Positions 33,984 to 46,214 of a DNA stretch of 64,000 nucleotides are shown in pieces; within the stretch, counting starts at the first letter, position 1, and each line of letters begins with the position of its first letter. The stretch spans positions 9,362,230-9,426,229 of the forward strand of contig JAKZAP010000012.1 in assembly GCA_023053575.1 (NCBI GenBank), read 5' to 3'. The notes beneath the pieces were generated by a model. It did no database searches. It saw only the letters and a program-made list of their open reading frames with translations, and was not told the DNA's origin. The position numbers and the translations under genes are program-made. The stretch is from Branchinecta lynchi. Taxonomy: Eukaryota > Arthropoda > Branchiopoda > Anostraca > Branchinectidae.

Positions 33984-34975
33984 TTACCACCTTTTTGCGA
34001 ATTATGTGCAACTGGGCCCAGATTGCCCAGAGTATATTACGTGACCAAATTCGCAAACTTACTAAACATGACTAGTACTAAGGTGAAATTTGGAATGCCT
34101 GAATACCATTGTCCAGATGGGTCTTTGCACCCTTCCGATTCAGAGGTAAGTGAAACGGGCCAACTGTGCAAACTTGCTAACCATGACTGGTGTCAAGGTG
34201 AGATTAGGAATACGTGTTCACATTGGGGTCTAGATATATCTTTCGGTGATACAGCCCTCCCCCCCCCCCCCCCCATCCAAACGCTGGCAACTGAGCCCAT
34301 ATTGACCAATGAATTAAAAGTCAAGGGCGAGTGGTTACTCGGCTGTTCGTACACAATACATGATATACGTTTTACTTTTACACATCACGTTTGAGTGTTT
34401 GCGCACTTGTTCAGATCGGACCCGAAGACGGGGGCTGCCACGAAGCGTCGGAATGCTGCACCAGCAGTCTACGACTTAGCTGACTACGTATCGATTTAGC
34501 TCGGTCAAATGTGATTCGCCGTCAGCTTGGGCTGAATAAATATTTACGTTATCTGAAGTTCCCATTGTTTCACGATTTCGAATAAATAAGAAGACATATT
34601 TAATTTATCGCTGTTGTTCCTACTATTGCTTAATTCTTGCTCAGTATTTTTCATAGCCGTCATTGCATCTACATTCCGCGTGGGTAATGGTAAGGATGAT
34701 AAATTGGCCTCTTTTGGAATGTGGCATCTTGAATTAAAAGATTCGTTGTACTGGTTAGGTAGGTTGCTCCCAAAAAACAGATTTGGCTGTTTAAACGGGT
34801 AAAAAAAAACACAGAGCAAAACAGGACACACCAAAACGGAACAGAACAGGTGAAAAAAACCAACTGGCTTCAAAACAGCTGTTCTGTTTATTTTGGGTCC
34901 CTGAAACAGAAAACAGTAAACAGTAAAACAGGAGGAAAAAACAGAAACAGAAAACAGGAACAGTGCCCATGCCTA
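33984..34975. other. Intergenic repeats and low complexity
   Basis: 34415-34545 is another copy of the CAGTCAGCTTGGGCTGAA repeat with a decayed CCTGAAGA motif. A C-run is at 34258-34275. 34801-34965 is AACAG/AAACAG-rich low-complexity sequence. No exon was recognised. Confidence 0.4.
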
Positions 34976-35049
34976 GTTCCGACCTCGTAAGAAGTTACTA
35001 CTCTGACCGTTCCAACCTTCTCGAAATAGTAACGATTTGCTTACCATGC

Positions 35050-35700
35050 TCGGGCATTGCTTGCTTCTGCCGTTCGCAACTCATATTGGTGCCAGTTTCG
35101 GCTCGGACCCAAGCTGAAATCAGTTCTACTTTATATTTATATAAATATATATTTTTTAATATTCTGATTGGCTAGTTTCTAACCCAGCCAATAGATAAAA
35201 TCACATCCACTCCTTGCTGTTTTGAAAACGAAAGTAAAGGGCGATTCTGGCGTGTCTGGAAAGCTCCGCGAGCTTTTGCGCCGGCTGTTCTTGCGACTTC
35301 GGCTAAAACTCGCTTCGCTTTCCAAAGCTGTTCTCACGCTCCGCTAGTTTCCACCAGCACATGGAAAGCGAATCCATTTACCGAGTGGAAAGTGATTTCG
35401 GCACGTCAGCGAGAAGTTGTAAAGGCGCAATTACTTCCCGTTTGTTCTTGCGGTCGGCGGATTCTCGCTTTGCTTTCAGTAAGCGAATCCAAGAGATCGC
35501 CACAATCACCCTTAAATTTAGGTCACTGTTCTTCGGTCTGACGTGGTTCAGCGTTAGCCAATCGGAATATTCCTAAACATTCCCCGAAGTAGTCTGATTG
35601 GCTAGTACTATCAAAAGTTGAACTGATTTCAACTTGGGTCCGAAACTAGCTGGTACCCAAAACTGGCACCAATGAATATCAATTGCGAACGGCAGAAACC
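35050..35700. mobile_element. Element with ~75-bp terminal inverted repeats nested in a MITE remnant
   Basis: The left arm CTGCCGTTCGCAACTCATAT-TGGTGCCAG-TTTCGG-GGACCCAAG-TGAAATCAGTTC is the inverse of the right arm ending at about 35698. Subterminal GATTGGCTAG occurs near both ends. Immediately left, 34976-35050 is the left part of the AGCGTGTTCC MITE family. Confidence 0.65.
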
Positions 35701-36139
35701 CGACTAATTGCGGTCTCAAAGCGATTTTCGGAACTGGCTGGTACCGATTATTAGCTAAAACCCGTGGTGAATGGGCCTTAACGAAACATGCAGGGATGCA
35801 GGAACCGTTATGAAGCCGTGAGGCTGCAAAGACATACGAGGAACATTTTCTAAAAAGGATTACTTATTTATTTCGAAAGACGAGAGGTAGGCTCATTTGG
35901 TCTCGAAATTCATTACGTCATTCCGAATAATGGTCTCTCGAATTTCTGTTTGTTTCTTTTAAAGCCTGTATTTGCATTATGCAAACTTTGCACTGTGGGC
36001 GAGGACGTCAGAGCAAACAGACAGGCTTGCTTTATTTAGACTTCAATAAGCGTGCAAAAATACCTACAAAATAAACAGCGAAAGATATTGCAGAAAGATA
36101 CCCCAGGGAATCGACATTTAAGTTTAACTGAAAAGCCAA
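35701..36139. other. Intergenic, little recognisable
   Basis: Only AAGTTTAACTGAAAAGCCAA at 36121-36140, an end of the long-inverted-repeat family, is recognisable; it abuts the truncated family B copy. Confidence 0.35.
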
Positions 36140-37738
36140 CTTATTTTAGTATATCAGAGACCCGACCAAACAAACTTTGAAATAATTAGCCGACCCGACC
36201 ATTTTGGGGGGGAGTGGAGGGCAGGGGAATCTGGGAAATTGAGTAGTGTGTAACTTTCGAACGGGTGATCGGATTGTAGTGAAACTTTGTAACTGAATAG
36301 ATTATATATTTGGGATGTCTAGTTTAAAGTTTTGACCGGATTTGGTAGCCAGAGGGGAGTTGGGGGGGGGGAGACCGGAAATTTCAAGAAACGGTTAGAA
36401 TAGAGGGATCGGAGTGAAACTTGCTGGGAAGAACAAGCATCTGCTCCAGATAAATCGTTTAGAAAACTGTACTAGATCCGGACACTTAGGGGGGGGGGGG
36501 GGGAGGGGGGTTCCCGGAATTCCGGTGATGGCGGTTTTGGGGATTTTCACGATGAAACTTGGCAGGCATATCAGAGATCCGATCAAACTGACTTAAAAAA
36601 AAAAAAAAAAAATTGTCGATCTGATAATGGTAGGGGGAGTGGGGGGGGGGGGGGTCCGGAATATTCAGTCAGGCGTAACTTTGGAACGGGTGGTCGGATT
36701 CGAGTGAAATTTAAGAATTGAACAGAGGACATTTCTCTTGTGATCTTTTTCATATCCGACCTGATCTGGGAACTATTGGGGGGGGGGGATACGTGACCCG
36801 CTTAGAATGGAGAGATCGGGATGGAACTTTGTGGGAAGAACAAACAGACGCTCTAGGTAAGTCATTTACTGAATCGGATTGGCTACGGGTACCGTTGGGG
36901 AGTTGGGGGGGGGGGAATCTCGAGAAACGGTTAGAATGGAGGGATCGGAGTGAAACTTGTTGGGAAAAACAAACATCTGCTCCATTTAAATATTTTACAC
37001 AACTTGACTGGATCCGGATACTTGAGGGGGGGGGGGGTCCCGGAATTCCGGTTTTTGGGATTTTCACGAAACTTGGCAGGCATATCAGGGACCCGGAAAC
37101 TGACTTGGAATAAAAAAAAATCCTCGATATGATAATCTTGGGGGGGGGGGGGTGAGGGAAGGGAATCCGGAATATTGAGTCGTGCGTAACTTTGGAACGG
37201 GTGGTCGGATTCAAGGGAAATTTAATAATCGAACAGAGGACATTTCTCTCTGGTGATCTTTTTCATTCCGGACCGAATCCGACAATTATTGGGGGGGAGG
37301 AATACTTGACCCGCTTAGACTGGTGTGATCGGGATCGAACTTCGTGGGAATAACAAACCGATGCTCTGGATTAATCATTTACAGAACCGGATTGGCTCCG
37401 GGTATTGTGGGTGGAGTTGGAGGGGTGGGGGGGGGGCTGGGATTCTGGTGATCGTGAGTTGAGGTACTTCCAGATGTGCTAGGACGATGACACTCCGCTA
37501 GAATATTAGAGATACAACAACAATTTGCTTAGAAATAGCTACTTCCCAAATCCGATTACTCCTTTAAGTACCAATCTTGCCCATAAGCCCATTATCATTA
37601 TTGCCTCAGGGGTTTTACTTACAAATGTAGTTCTAGCTCCCATAGAGTGCGCATCTCAACCGCAAAGTCGAAACTTACTTTTGATCAATCAAAACGTCTT
37701 AACCCATGCAAGTGCCATATGAGCTTACAGCTCTTGTT
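36140..37738 (+). mobile_element. Helentron-like family B, 5'-truncated copy
   Basis: Repeated units of GATCGG-GTGAAACTTG-TGGGAAGAACAA and long G runs match the 30.9-kb copy. It ends CAAGTGCCATATGAGCT, hairpin GAGCT-TAC-AGCTC, then TTGTT. The 5' end is replaced by another repeat. Confidence 0.72.
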
Positions 37739-38636
37739 AGTGTACATGCCGTCTCATTGTTTGTTGGCTCCGCATCGTTCACCTGTTGTTATTATGGTGG
37801 ATTTTATGATTTACTTTTTGTTTTTTCGCTGAGGACGGTTGTCCGGAAGTGCAACCGAAATATCTGAAATTGTATTTATCCCTCGCACATCATCTTGGAG
37901 GGGTAACTAGCTGATAAAAAAAAACCCGAAAATCTCGTTTTTCTATTTTATTCGGTCCTTTTTACCAATTATTAACGAGAATTACTGTCTTAGCGGTCGC
38001 TTCGTCACAGAGGTCGAAAGCCTGTGACAAATCGCAGAATTCTGCGATCAGCGACAACACTGTCAGAGGCTGATCGTGATCTGACCCGCACTAAATCACG
38101 TCCAAAATTTACCAAATGCTACACATGAAACATACCGAAACGTGCACTAGGCTAAAGATACAAAGAAGGTACATTGTGATTATAAATAGAAAGTTTCCAA
38201 GCCTTCCAAGCCTTGGTAATTTAAAAGAAAGGCAAAATCGATCGTTCGCTCAGTGCTCTAACGAACAGGTTGGTAACCCATTCGAGGCGTTTCTTTTATT
38301 ACAAGGCCAACACCCTCAGCGTAGGTCATATCCCTTTTTCATCTTCGCTGTACAGTAGAGTTGACAAAAATGCAGGAATAAAACATAAACACTTGAAAGC
38401 GTGACAGTGCATGAGTGATTTATCACGTTCCATTTGTTTCCATAATGCCAGTCAAACAAACATGGTCTGATTTACTGCTGAATTTGCGTCACTCCGTATA
38501 CAATACAATACGACAGTTAAACGTGTAAATCCAACTGTAAATATTTTTACTGATGTTTTATCATCTAACTCTCCGCGTATAAAGTAAAAGATCGGGCGTG
38601 AAAAGAATCTTGTCTGTTGAAAAAGTTCTATGTTCA

Positions 38637-38763
38637 AGAGAGAATCTTCTGAAAGTTCAGTGGTTACTTTCCAAGATACGTCGCAAGTTTATGGACACTC
38701 GTACCAGTGAAATTTTCAAATTAGAAAATGGCACTCAACGTACTTTAGCCCCGGTTGTAAAAG
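38637..38763 (+). CDS. Possible internal exon of the PPxY membrane protein (tentative)
   Basis: An open frame (LLKVQWLLSKIRRKFM, TSEIFKLENGTQRTLAPVVK) ends at a strong donor AAAAG|GTAAGT leaving one base. That base plus the AC opening the exon at 41019 makes Asp, so the phases fit. NGT would be a glycosylation site if extracellular. The acceptor is uncertain (after 38636 or near 38672). The link rests on phase only. Confidence 0.3.
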
Positions 38764-41018
38764 GTAAGTCAACTGTCAAAGTTTTTAGGCCGTGCTGTGT
38801 ACTTTGCAGTGCAGTATTAGGCTACAGGATTTTCCCCAGCGCGGCTCAGAGCAAATCCACCTATTGTCAAAGTTGTACAGTTGTGGTACGCTAGTTCAGC
38901 TTTAAGACCAAATGGCAGGGTCAAAGTTTGGAGAGTATCTCAGTGAAGCACGGTTTTCGGCAAGGGAGTATATTATCACCATTCGTTTTCGAGGCTGCCA
39001 TCTCTAGTTTTCTTGAATCACTCCTTCCTTCTTTTGGGAACCAGAGGCGTCACGACTGGAGGGGGGGGGGAACCCCCCCACCCCAAAGCCGTCGGCCAGT
39101 CGGTAAAAAATACCGAGTCGGCACGAAGCGCCGCGATTTTTCGTCAAAACAGTTGATTTTTTTTTCATGAAAACAGTCGGTTTTTCTGAAAATATCTTAA
39201 TGTTTGGTCAAAATATTTTTTTTTTTAAATCAGTGGATTTTTCGGAAAATCAGTCGATTTTTAAAAAATTTCATTTTTATTGTTGACAACAGTCGTTTTT
39301 TCTGCAGAAAAAGTCGGTAAAAATTAATAAATAATGATCCATAAATAATTATGACTTCGTGTGTGTGAGGGGGGGGGGGGGGCACGGGGGGTCAGGGGTA
39401 CCCGATATTATAACCGGGGGAGGGGGTTTGCCGGAACCCACACCTATGACTTCATAAGATTTGCCTGTCCGTTCGGCTGTTAGCACGATAACTCTCGAAG
39501 TTTGAAATATTTTGTGCAAACTTGGTATGGGGATCATTAAGTCAAATCAAAGTAGGGTAATTGAGAAAAATGCAACTGAATGTCAGCAGAATTACTTGTC
39601 GGACAAGTAAATAAAGTTTATAAATCGATCTATCCCGCGTCTTTACACCCGATCCGGACCTCTAATTGACTTTAAAGTGATTGAGACAAGTTTTAAATCG
39701 AGACTATTATTTTTACCAGATTTCCTGTTTCGGACGGATTCCGGGCGAGCTGCTTGTGCGGCAAGAAAATAAAGTTTAAAACAAATTAGGCATTTTTCTA
39801 CTATGGATGCAGCATGTCTCCTTATCAGATCACAACAGGACTTGGTTCATTCAGTTTCAAGACCTAAGCTTCAATCGCGAGAGACACAAAGAGACACAAA
39901 TGTCTGACACAACAGGGACAGGACATTACATGGACACGTCATAATGGAGAAAACAAAAGCCCGACGCTATGAAGACGTCACAGCGTCGAGAACGAAGAAA
40001 AGGCGTCACTTCTTAGACACGACAGTGGGTCACCTAGACACGACGGTAAATCGAACGACACTACGTAGACACGCCAGTACGTCGAACGACACTACGTCGA
40101 AAGTCAAAAAGTGTCGATGTAGTATCAGTATCGATACTGTCATGCCCATGTAGTGGCGGTCTTCCTTCCGTCATGTCCACGATGTGTCGGTTTTTTCGTT
40201 TCGCTGTTACGTCGTGTCTTCGTAGCGTCGTGTCTACGTAGGGACATCATCCCTCTTCAACCGGAAAGCGCTTGGACAAACATACAACGCGTTATGAGTT
40301 CGTTACATCCTCTACTGTTCCGGAGTTGTCATTCGGTCACTGGAGAGAACCAGGGCCGTATCCAGGGGGGGGGAGGAGGGGGTTGCCCCCCCTCCCCCCC
40401 GAAACATACAAAGTAGTCATTTTTATAGGCTTTTTCCTCTGACCTGTGTCTTTTTAGTCCAAACCACAGGCACCCCCCCCCCCCCCCCCCGAAAAAAATT
40501 CCTGGATACGGGCGTGGAGACAACGTCAGCGTCTCTACTATGCACATAATGTCATCCAGCTCCTCGTGATTTTTACTCTGTGCTGATTTTCTTTTCTTTT
40601 TTTTATTCTGCCCCGATGAAAATTTTTCAAGAATTAGTTATATGGAGTTGTAAGCTTTAATAGCATGAAGTAGTAACTGTTACCACTGCATGCTAGTATT
40701 AGCAAGACTGGATGCTACTACAATAAGCCAGGATGCTACTGCCAGCTATTGGATACTTTCACTTAAAATTGACCCAGTCTGAGGCACATTAAATGACAAA
40801 TGTTCTGTACTATTACATATCAATACATGAAACTTTTTCGTACAACTACACAGGCCACACATTTTTCATCGGGGCTGTCGGCATGTGCATTTGACGGGTT
40901 GAAAAAAAAAATCTATATAGATAGAAGTATTCCACACTGGGATCCCATTGAACCTTAGATCTTGTTGGACTTAAGTCGTAAGGAAAACACCATGACACTA
41001 ACTCACACTTTCTTTCAG
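38764..41018. other. Intergenic or intronic region with TE pieces
   Basis: 39045-39330 starts CAGAGGCGTCACGAC with G and C runs and GAAAAATCAGTCGATTTTT units, a G/C-tract hAT MITE whose right end is unclear. 39470-39850 resembles a diverged Helentron-like family A fragment (ACGATAACTCTCGAAG). 39890-40255 is rich in inverted GACACGAC/GTCGTGTC copies. No further exon was recognised. Confidence 0.4.
40351..40516. mobile_element. 166-bp hAT-like MITE
   Basis: CAGGGCCGTATCCAGG and CCTGGATACGGGCGTG are inverted termini with G and C runs inside. The flanks GAGAGAAC (40343-40350) and GAGACAAC (40517-40524) match at 7 of 8 bases, a slightly decayed target duplication. Confidence 0.78.
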
Positions 41019-41314
41019 ACTCGGACGCTTACAAGTCCATAGAGGGAATCCTTCTGGCTGTCGGTATCTTCGTCGCCTTCATTATCATATTCACTACCTG
41101 TCAGGCCCTTTGCTCTACAAAGCGAAAGAAAACCGCCCACGCTCGCGCCACTACACGCCGATCCCTGTCCGTTTCCGTCACCGATCAGTCCACCTTCCTC
41201 TTCAGGGATCCACCCCCTCCATATGAATTCGCCGTCGATATCCCCCCTCCTGCCTATGACAGCATTGATGACGACGACTATGTTACTACACTGCCCCCGA
41301 AGTTCATCGTGTAA
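41019..41314 (+). CDS. Single-pass membrane protein with two PPxY motifs, last exon
   Basis: After acceptor CTTTCAG the frame encodes 97 residues to TAA: a short juxtamembrane stretch (SDAYKSIEG), a hydrophobic helix of about 20 residues (ILLAVGIFVAFIIIFTTC), a stop-transfer KRKK, then a cytoplasmic tail with PPPPYEF and PPPAYDS and an acidic DDDD. PPxY motifs are ligands for WW domains, notably NEDD4-family ubiquitin ligases, so trafficking or adaptor function is plausible (inference). Type I topology is likely. I cannot name the protein; WBP1L-, VOPP1- and Shisa-like proteins have comparable tails. Codon use is C-rich, unlike the AT-rich surroundings, supporting a real exon. Confidence 0.8.
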
Positions 41315-41650
41315 GATTAGAAACATGCGAGAGGAAATCCCTCAGTGCGACAGGGGCTATCAAAGCGGCTTTGTGAAGTGAGCAGCGTTGAAGCGCTGCT
41401 TGAAATTGTGAACGGCGGTCTAGTGGCAGCCTTGCCATGTCAGTTGCGGCCCGATGGCAGAGGGTTTTCAACAAGCCTGATGCACTGATAAGTTTTCTTC
41501 CAACGGAGGAGCCAGAGCAAGACCTGAAGCTACCGATTGTCTTACGCGATCGTTGAAGAGTTACCTATTGTCTGTAACATATTAGCAAGATTCGTCTGAA
41601 GTATTCAATCGATTTGAAGTTATGATGTTATTAATGTTCATATTCCTAGA

Positions 41651-41656
41651 AATAAA
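41651..41656 (+). terminator. Polyadenylation signal AATAAA
   Basis: A canonical AATAAA lies 337 bp after the stop of the PPxY protein on the same strand, with no intervening repeat recognised. Confidence 0.55.
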
Positions 41657-42614
41657 GAATTCGGCAATCTCCGGTCTCGGCTATTGGTCGCCGATAGCCG
41701 ATTGTTTTAGTTTTCTCGTATCAAGACACGGGTACAGGCTGGTCAACCAAATTGGCATCATGGAAAATGTGGATGATCTGCAGTCTTAAGTAACACCCAC
41801 TGAATGTAAAGAAAGTCTAAGTACTTGGAACCTTGTTCGCCAATGAAGTTAACGTTGAAAACAAGGCTTTGAACATCAAAATGAGTCGAAGAAGAAAATT
41901 AGGACAGGGCTCCTATCCTTCCTCGTTTTCGTACAAACAGTCGATTTCTGGTTGATTTTCTGAAAAATAGTCGATTTCCCGGATATCCCATTTTCTTCCA
42001 TATTTCCGAAGGTACTCGCTCGTTTCACATCTCCTTTTACCGTCTTCGCCCAGTTCTTCAGCTTGTCCACGTCGCTTCTTCTTCTAGTCTTGGACGGGTT
42101 TGATCGGAGTTACATTTCAGCGAATTCACCAGTGTTTTTCAACCTGTTTATCCCTTCTTGCGTGTTCGTTCCAACCTCGTGAAAAGCTACTACGCTGATC
42201 GTTCCAAACTTCTCGAAGCAGTAACTATTTACTTACCACGCCAGGGAGCGTAGTAAGCGTTGTAACTACGATCTCTGTGATGCGAATCCCCCGATCAGCC
42301 CACGGCTAATTTTTAGTGGTATAAATTGTTGTTGGCACCTTAGGCGTCTGTTGTATGGTCGTATTAGGCGTTTCCAATAAATTAGTATTATTATGTTGCC
42401 GAAAATGGAAAGATACGTTCCAACCTTGACGCAAAAAGGCCAGGATCCGTGACGCTCAGGTTGGGACGAGATAGCACATGAATGTTGAACACCGATGGCA
42501 ACTAAAACTCACCATGTCGTCCCCAAAGTGGAAATACCTCCATACAAATTTGATAGGCCTACAGTAAAGTAGACTTCTCTAAATTTTAGACCACCATAGT
42601 CAAACGGGAATGAT
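41657..42614. other. Intergenic; diverged MITE at ~42160-42480
   Basis: 42160-42480 resembles the AGCGTGTTCC MITE family internally (GTTCCAACCTCGTGAAAAGC, CTTACCACGC..GGGAGCGTAGTAAGCG) but the ends are lost. The remainder has no recognised feature. Confidence 0.4.
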
Positions 42615-44039
42615 AACAAGACCAAAGGTTTCGATGGGATCCCAAAAATTCAATATCTGATCCAGACAACTGGGTCTTGTCTTAGCCAGATCCAGTCTTC
42701 GCCAGACTCCTTGAAAATTTTTACAATTAAAATTCAGAAACAGATTAAGGCCAAATAGCTAATCACCTGAGAAAACCAAGTTCAGATTTGGATTCAGCAT
42801 GTGTGTTTACCCCTATAAGTCATATCTGTTTTGACGAAAACTTCCTGCCACTTCTGCCAATTTCCCGGTTCCGGCCGAACTCCAGAACTACTTGTCCGGC
42901 GAAAAAAGAAAGCTCAAAGACGAAATCAGGGTATCTTCTTTCCCCAGTAATGAACATCTAATCAACTTCAAATAGAAATTTAGCTTATAACAAGTTTTCC
43001 GATTCCAGCCGGATTCCGGTCGAACTATATGTCCAGGTAAAATACGATTGTCACACAGGGACTCAGCATCTCTTCTTCCCCTAAACCGCTTATCTAATCA
43101 ACTAGAAATAAAACTTTGACTTCCAACAGTTTTCCGGTTTTGGCCGGATTCCGGACGAAATACATGTCCGGGTAGAAACTTGTTTTCACATAAGTGTTCA
43201 GCATGTCTTCTTGCCCTAAATGGAACAGCTAATCAACTCCAAATAAAACTTTTAATTTTGACAAACTTTCCGGTTTGGGCCGGATTCCGGTCGAAATACT
43301 TGTCCGTCGAGAAAATAGTTTTAACCATCGTCTTCAGCATGTCTCCCTACCTCTAAATCGAACATTTAATCAACTTCAAATAAAACTTTTACTTTCAACA
43401 AACTTTCCGGTTTGGGCCGGATTCCGGGCGAAATACTTGTCCATCGAGAAAATAGTTTTCACCATCGTCTTCAGCATGTCTTCCTACCCCTAAATCGAAC
43501 ATCTAATCAATTTCAAATAAAACTTTTACTTTCAACAAACTTTCCGGTTTGGGCCGGATTCCGGGCGAAATACTTGTCCGTCGAGAAAATAATTTTCACC
43601 ATCGTCTTCAGCATGTCTTCCTACCCCTAAATCGAACATCTAATCAACTTCAAATAAAACTTTTACTTTCAACAAACTTTCCGGTTTTGGCCGGATTCCG
43701 GGCGAACTACTTGTCCGATGACAAAATGGTTTTCACCATCGTGTTCAGCATGTCTTCTTACCCCATAATCGACTATCACATTAGCTGTTTCAAAATATTT
43801 TGTTTGTCCCTTAATTTGAATCCCCTCCCCCACCCCTAAATATAGAGCTACAAAGCCCATCTACGAACTTGACTGGTCCGACGATCCAACGAACCCTCAC
43901 ACCAAGTTTCATCAAAATATCTCATTCCCTTCGAGAGTTATCGTGCTTACAGACGGACGGACGGACGGACGGACGGACAGACGGACAACTTTTGCGATGT
44001 CATAGGTATCCCTCCACTTACGTTTTGGGATCCCAAAAA
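42615..44039 (-). mobile_element. Helentron-like family A, full-length copy 2 with 137-bp minisatellite
   Basis: On the minus strand it starts TTTTTGGGATCCCAAAACG, then a microsatellite of GTCC units (43951-43985 on plus), a unique block, and tandem core units whose CCGG mark falls at 43134, 43270, 43407, 43544 and 43681 (period 136-137). It ends GGGATCCCATCGAAACC, then TTTGGTCTTGTT. No coding sequence; the weak open frames in the array are repeats of one unit. Confidence 0.78.
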
Positions 44040-44187
44040 GAAGAAGTTAAAGAACCCCTCTTGCTTATTCTGCCTTTTATATTACCCCTAGCTCCCTTAC
44101 GGAGTTAAGCTTCTGAAATCCCCGCCTTTCGCCATCGTTTCGTTTTCTACCTATGACTTTTTAGCGCTTTTCCGGCCGAGCCGAACT

Positions 44188-45024
44188 TTGCCAGTTCAAA
44201 GTCCACCGACAACTCCTTCACACTTAGGTTTAGGGTTGCTCCGGAATAGTAGGTTGGTAGCAATGATAAGATATTGGGAGAAAGTGACGAGTTTGCCAAG
44301 GGTGAGAGTTTTGAAAGCGGCGTATTTGGAAATACTTGGGGGCAAGAAAAGGGATTCTTGGCCTCAGCTAATTAAAAAAATATTGGATGATTGTGGTTAT
44401 GGTGGTTTGTGGTGTGATGGAGTGGGACCAGGTTACCCCCCTAGGTAAGGTAGCTAAGTTAGTGAAAGATAGGCTAAGAGATCAGGAGATTCAGAGGTGG
44501 CATGGGGGCGTATCAGAGCACCACTCTCTGAAGTTGTATGGTATGGCTAAAGAGACATGGGGAGAAGAATTATATTTTAAGTTGGGATTGGGGGGGACAG
44601 AATTGAGGTGGATGGTGAGTCTTAGGGCGGACGCTCTTCCAGTGGGGATGCGGAGAAAGTATATTGGTCGAGAGAGGAAAGGTACTGGTCCTTATTTTTG
44701 TCCGATGTGTGGTGTTGAGGGGGAGGATGCGGTACATTTGATGTGTTATTGCGAGGAGTTGAAAGGATTAAGAAAGGAAGTGTTTGGCCGGGAGGTTTGG
44801 GATGAAAGGGAATTGACTTCGATTATGGGAAGTAAGTGTTTTGGTGATCTCCGAAGGCTGGGTAGATTCCTGAAGATAGCTATGACCCACCGCGAACTAT
44901 TTTTATAGAAGTTGATTTTTGGTTTGTTTCGGAGTGTATGATATTTTGTTTGTTGTTATTTTTTTTTATGTTTTCCGCCATGGCCCTTGGGCTTTTTTGG
45001 AATTAAATTCATTCATTCATTCAT
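44188..45024 (+). mobile_element. LINE 3' end: reverse transcriptase C-terminus, zinc motif and ATTC tail
   Basis: The frame carries YWEKVTSLPRVRVLKAAYLE, then after a frameshift near 44440 LSLRADALPV-like and CPMCGVEGEDAVHLMCYCEE, the CX2CX8HX4C-type motif at the C-terminus of several LINE clades. The 3' end is an (ATTC)n tail at 45007-45023. The copy is 5'-truncated and frameshifted, and sits between two Helentron-like copies. Confidence 0.78.
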
Positions 45025-45052
45025 AGGGACATTGAACCTTCAAAGTGTTGTT

Positions 45053-46170
45053 TTTTGGGATCCCAAAACGTAAGTGGAGGGATACCTATGACATCAAGGG
45101 TAAGGTCAAGTTCGTAGATGGGCTCTGTAGCCCTATATTTGGGAGTGGGGGTTCAAATTAAGGGACAACCAAAATATGTTTAAATAGCTAATGTGATAGT
45201 CGATTATGGGGTAAGAAGACATGATGGTGAAAATCATTTTCTCGCCAGACAAGTAGTTCGTCCGGAATCCGGCAAAAACCGGAAAGTTTGTTGAAAGTAA
45301 AAGTTTCATTTGAAGTTGATCAAATGTTTGATTTAAGATGCTGACCAAGATGTGAAAACCATTTTCTCTCTGGATAAGTAGTTTGTCCGGAATCCGGCAA
45401 AAACCGGAAAGTTGGTTAAAAGTTTCATTTGAAGTTGGTTAAATGTTTGATTTAGGGGTAAGAAGACATGCTGAGCATGATGGTGAAAAATCATTTTCTC
45501 GCCGGACAAGTAGTTCGTCCGGAATCCGGCAAAAGCCGGAAAGTTTGTTAAAAGTAAAAGTTTCATTTGACGTTGATTACATGTTCGATTTAGGGGTAAG
45601 AAGACATGCTGAACATGATGGTGAAAATCATTTTCTCGCTGGACAAGTAGTTCGTCCGGGAATCCGGCCAAAACCGGAAAATATATTAAAAGCAAAAGTT
45701 TTATCTGAAGTCGATTAGATGATAGATTTAGGGGTAAGAAGAGACGCTGAGTCTGTATATGACAATATTTTTTTCCCCCGGACATATAATTAGTCCGGAA
45801 TCTGGTTGTACCCGCATCTTTTTAAGTCCAAGTTTTATTTAAAGTTGATTAAGGTTTTATGTAAACTTCTGTATAGGGATAAGGAGATACGCCGGTTTCG
45901 TTTCTGAATTTTCTTTTCTTGCTGGACTAGTAGTTCGCTCGGAATTCGGGCGAAACTGCAAATTTGGCAGAAGTACAGGAGGAAGTTTCGGTCAGTATCG
46001 TCAAAACAGGTATGGCATATAGAAGTATAGACAGATAGATATATAGAATATCTGAACTAGGTTTTCTCTGATGATTAGCCTGGCGAAGACTGGATCTGGC
46101 GAAGACAAGACCCAATTGTCTGGATCAGATCTTAAATGTTTGGGATCCCATCGACACCTTTACTCTTGTC
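45053..46170 (+). mobile_element. Helentron-like family A, copy 3
   Basis: It starts TTTTGGGATCCCAAAACG, lacks most of the GTCC microsatellite, carries core units AAACCGGAAAGTTTGTT.. about 137 bp apart, and ends GGGATCCCATCGACACC, then TTTACTCTTGTC. Confidence 0.72.
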
Positions 46171-46214
46171 GTTTTGGAAGACATGATACTGGTCTATCTT
46201 CTGTTTTGCTTGGT

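Noticed and set aside
33957..34394. 145-codon frame before the C-run
   Set aside because: It begins inside a long-inverted-repeat element end, runs through a C-run giving poly-Pro, and shows no family motif.
43275..43839. Three similar open frames starting MGRIPGEIL
   Set aside because: They are the same 137-bp minisatellite unit read in successive frames; repetition of a non-coding array, not genes.
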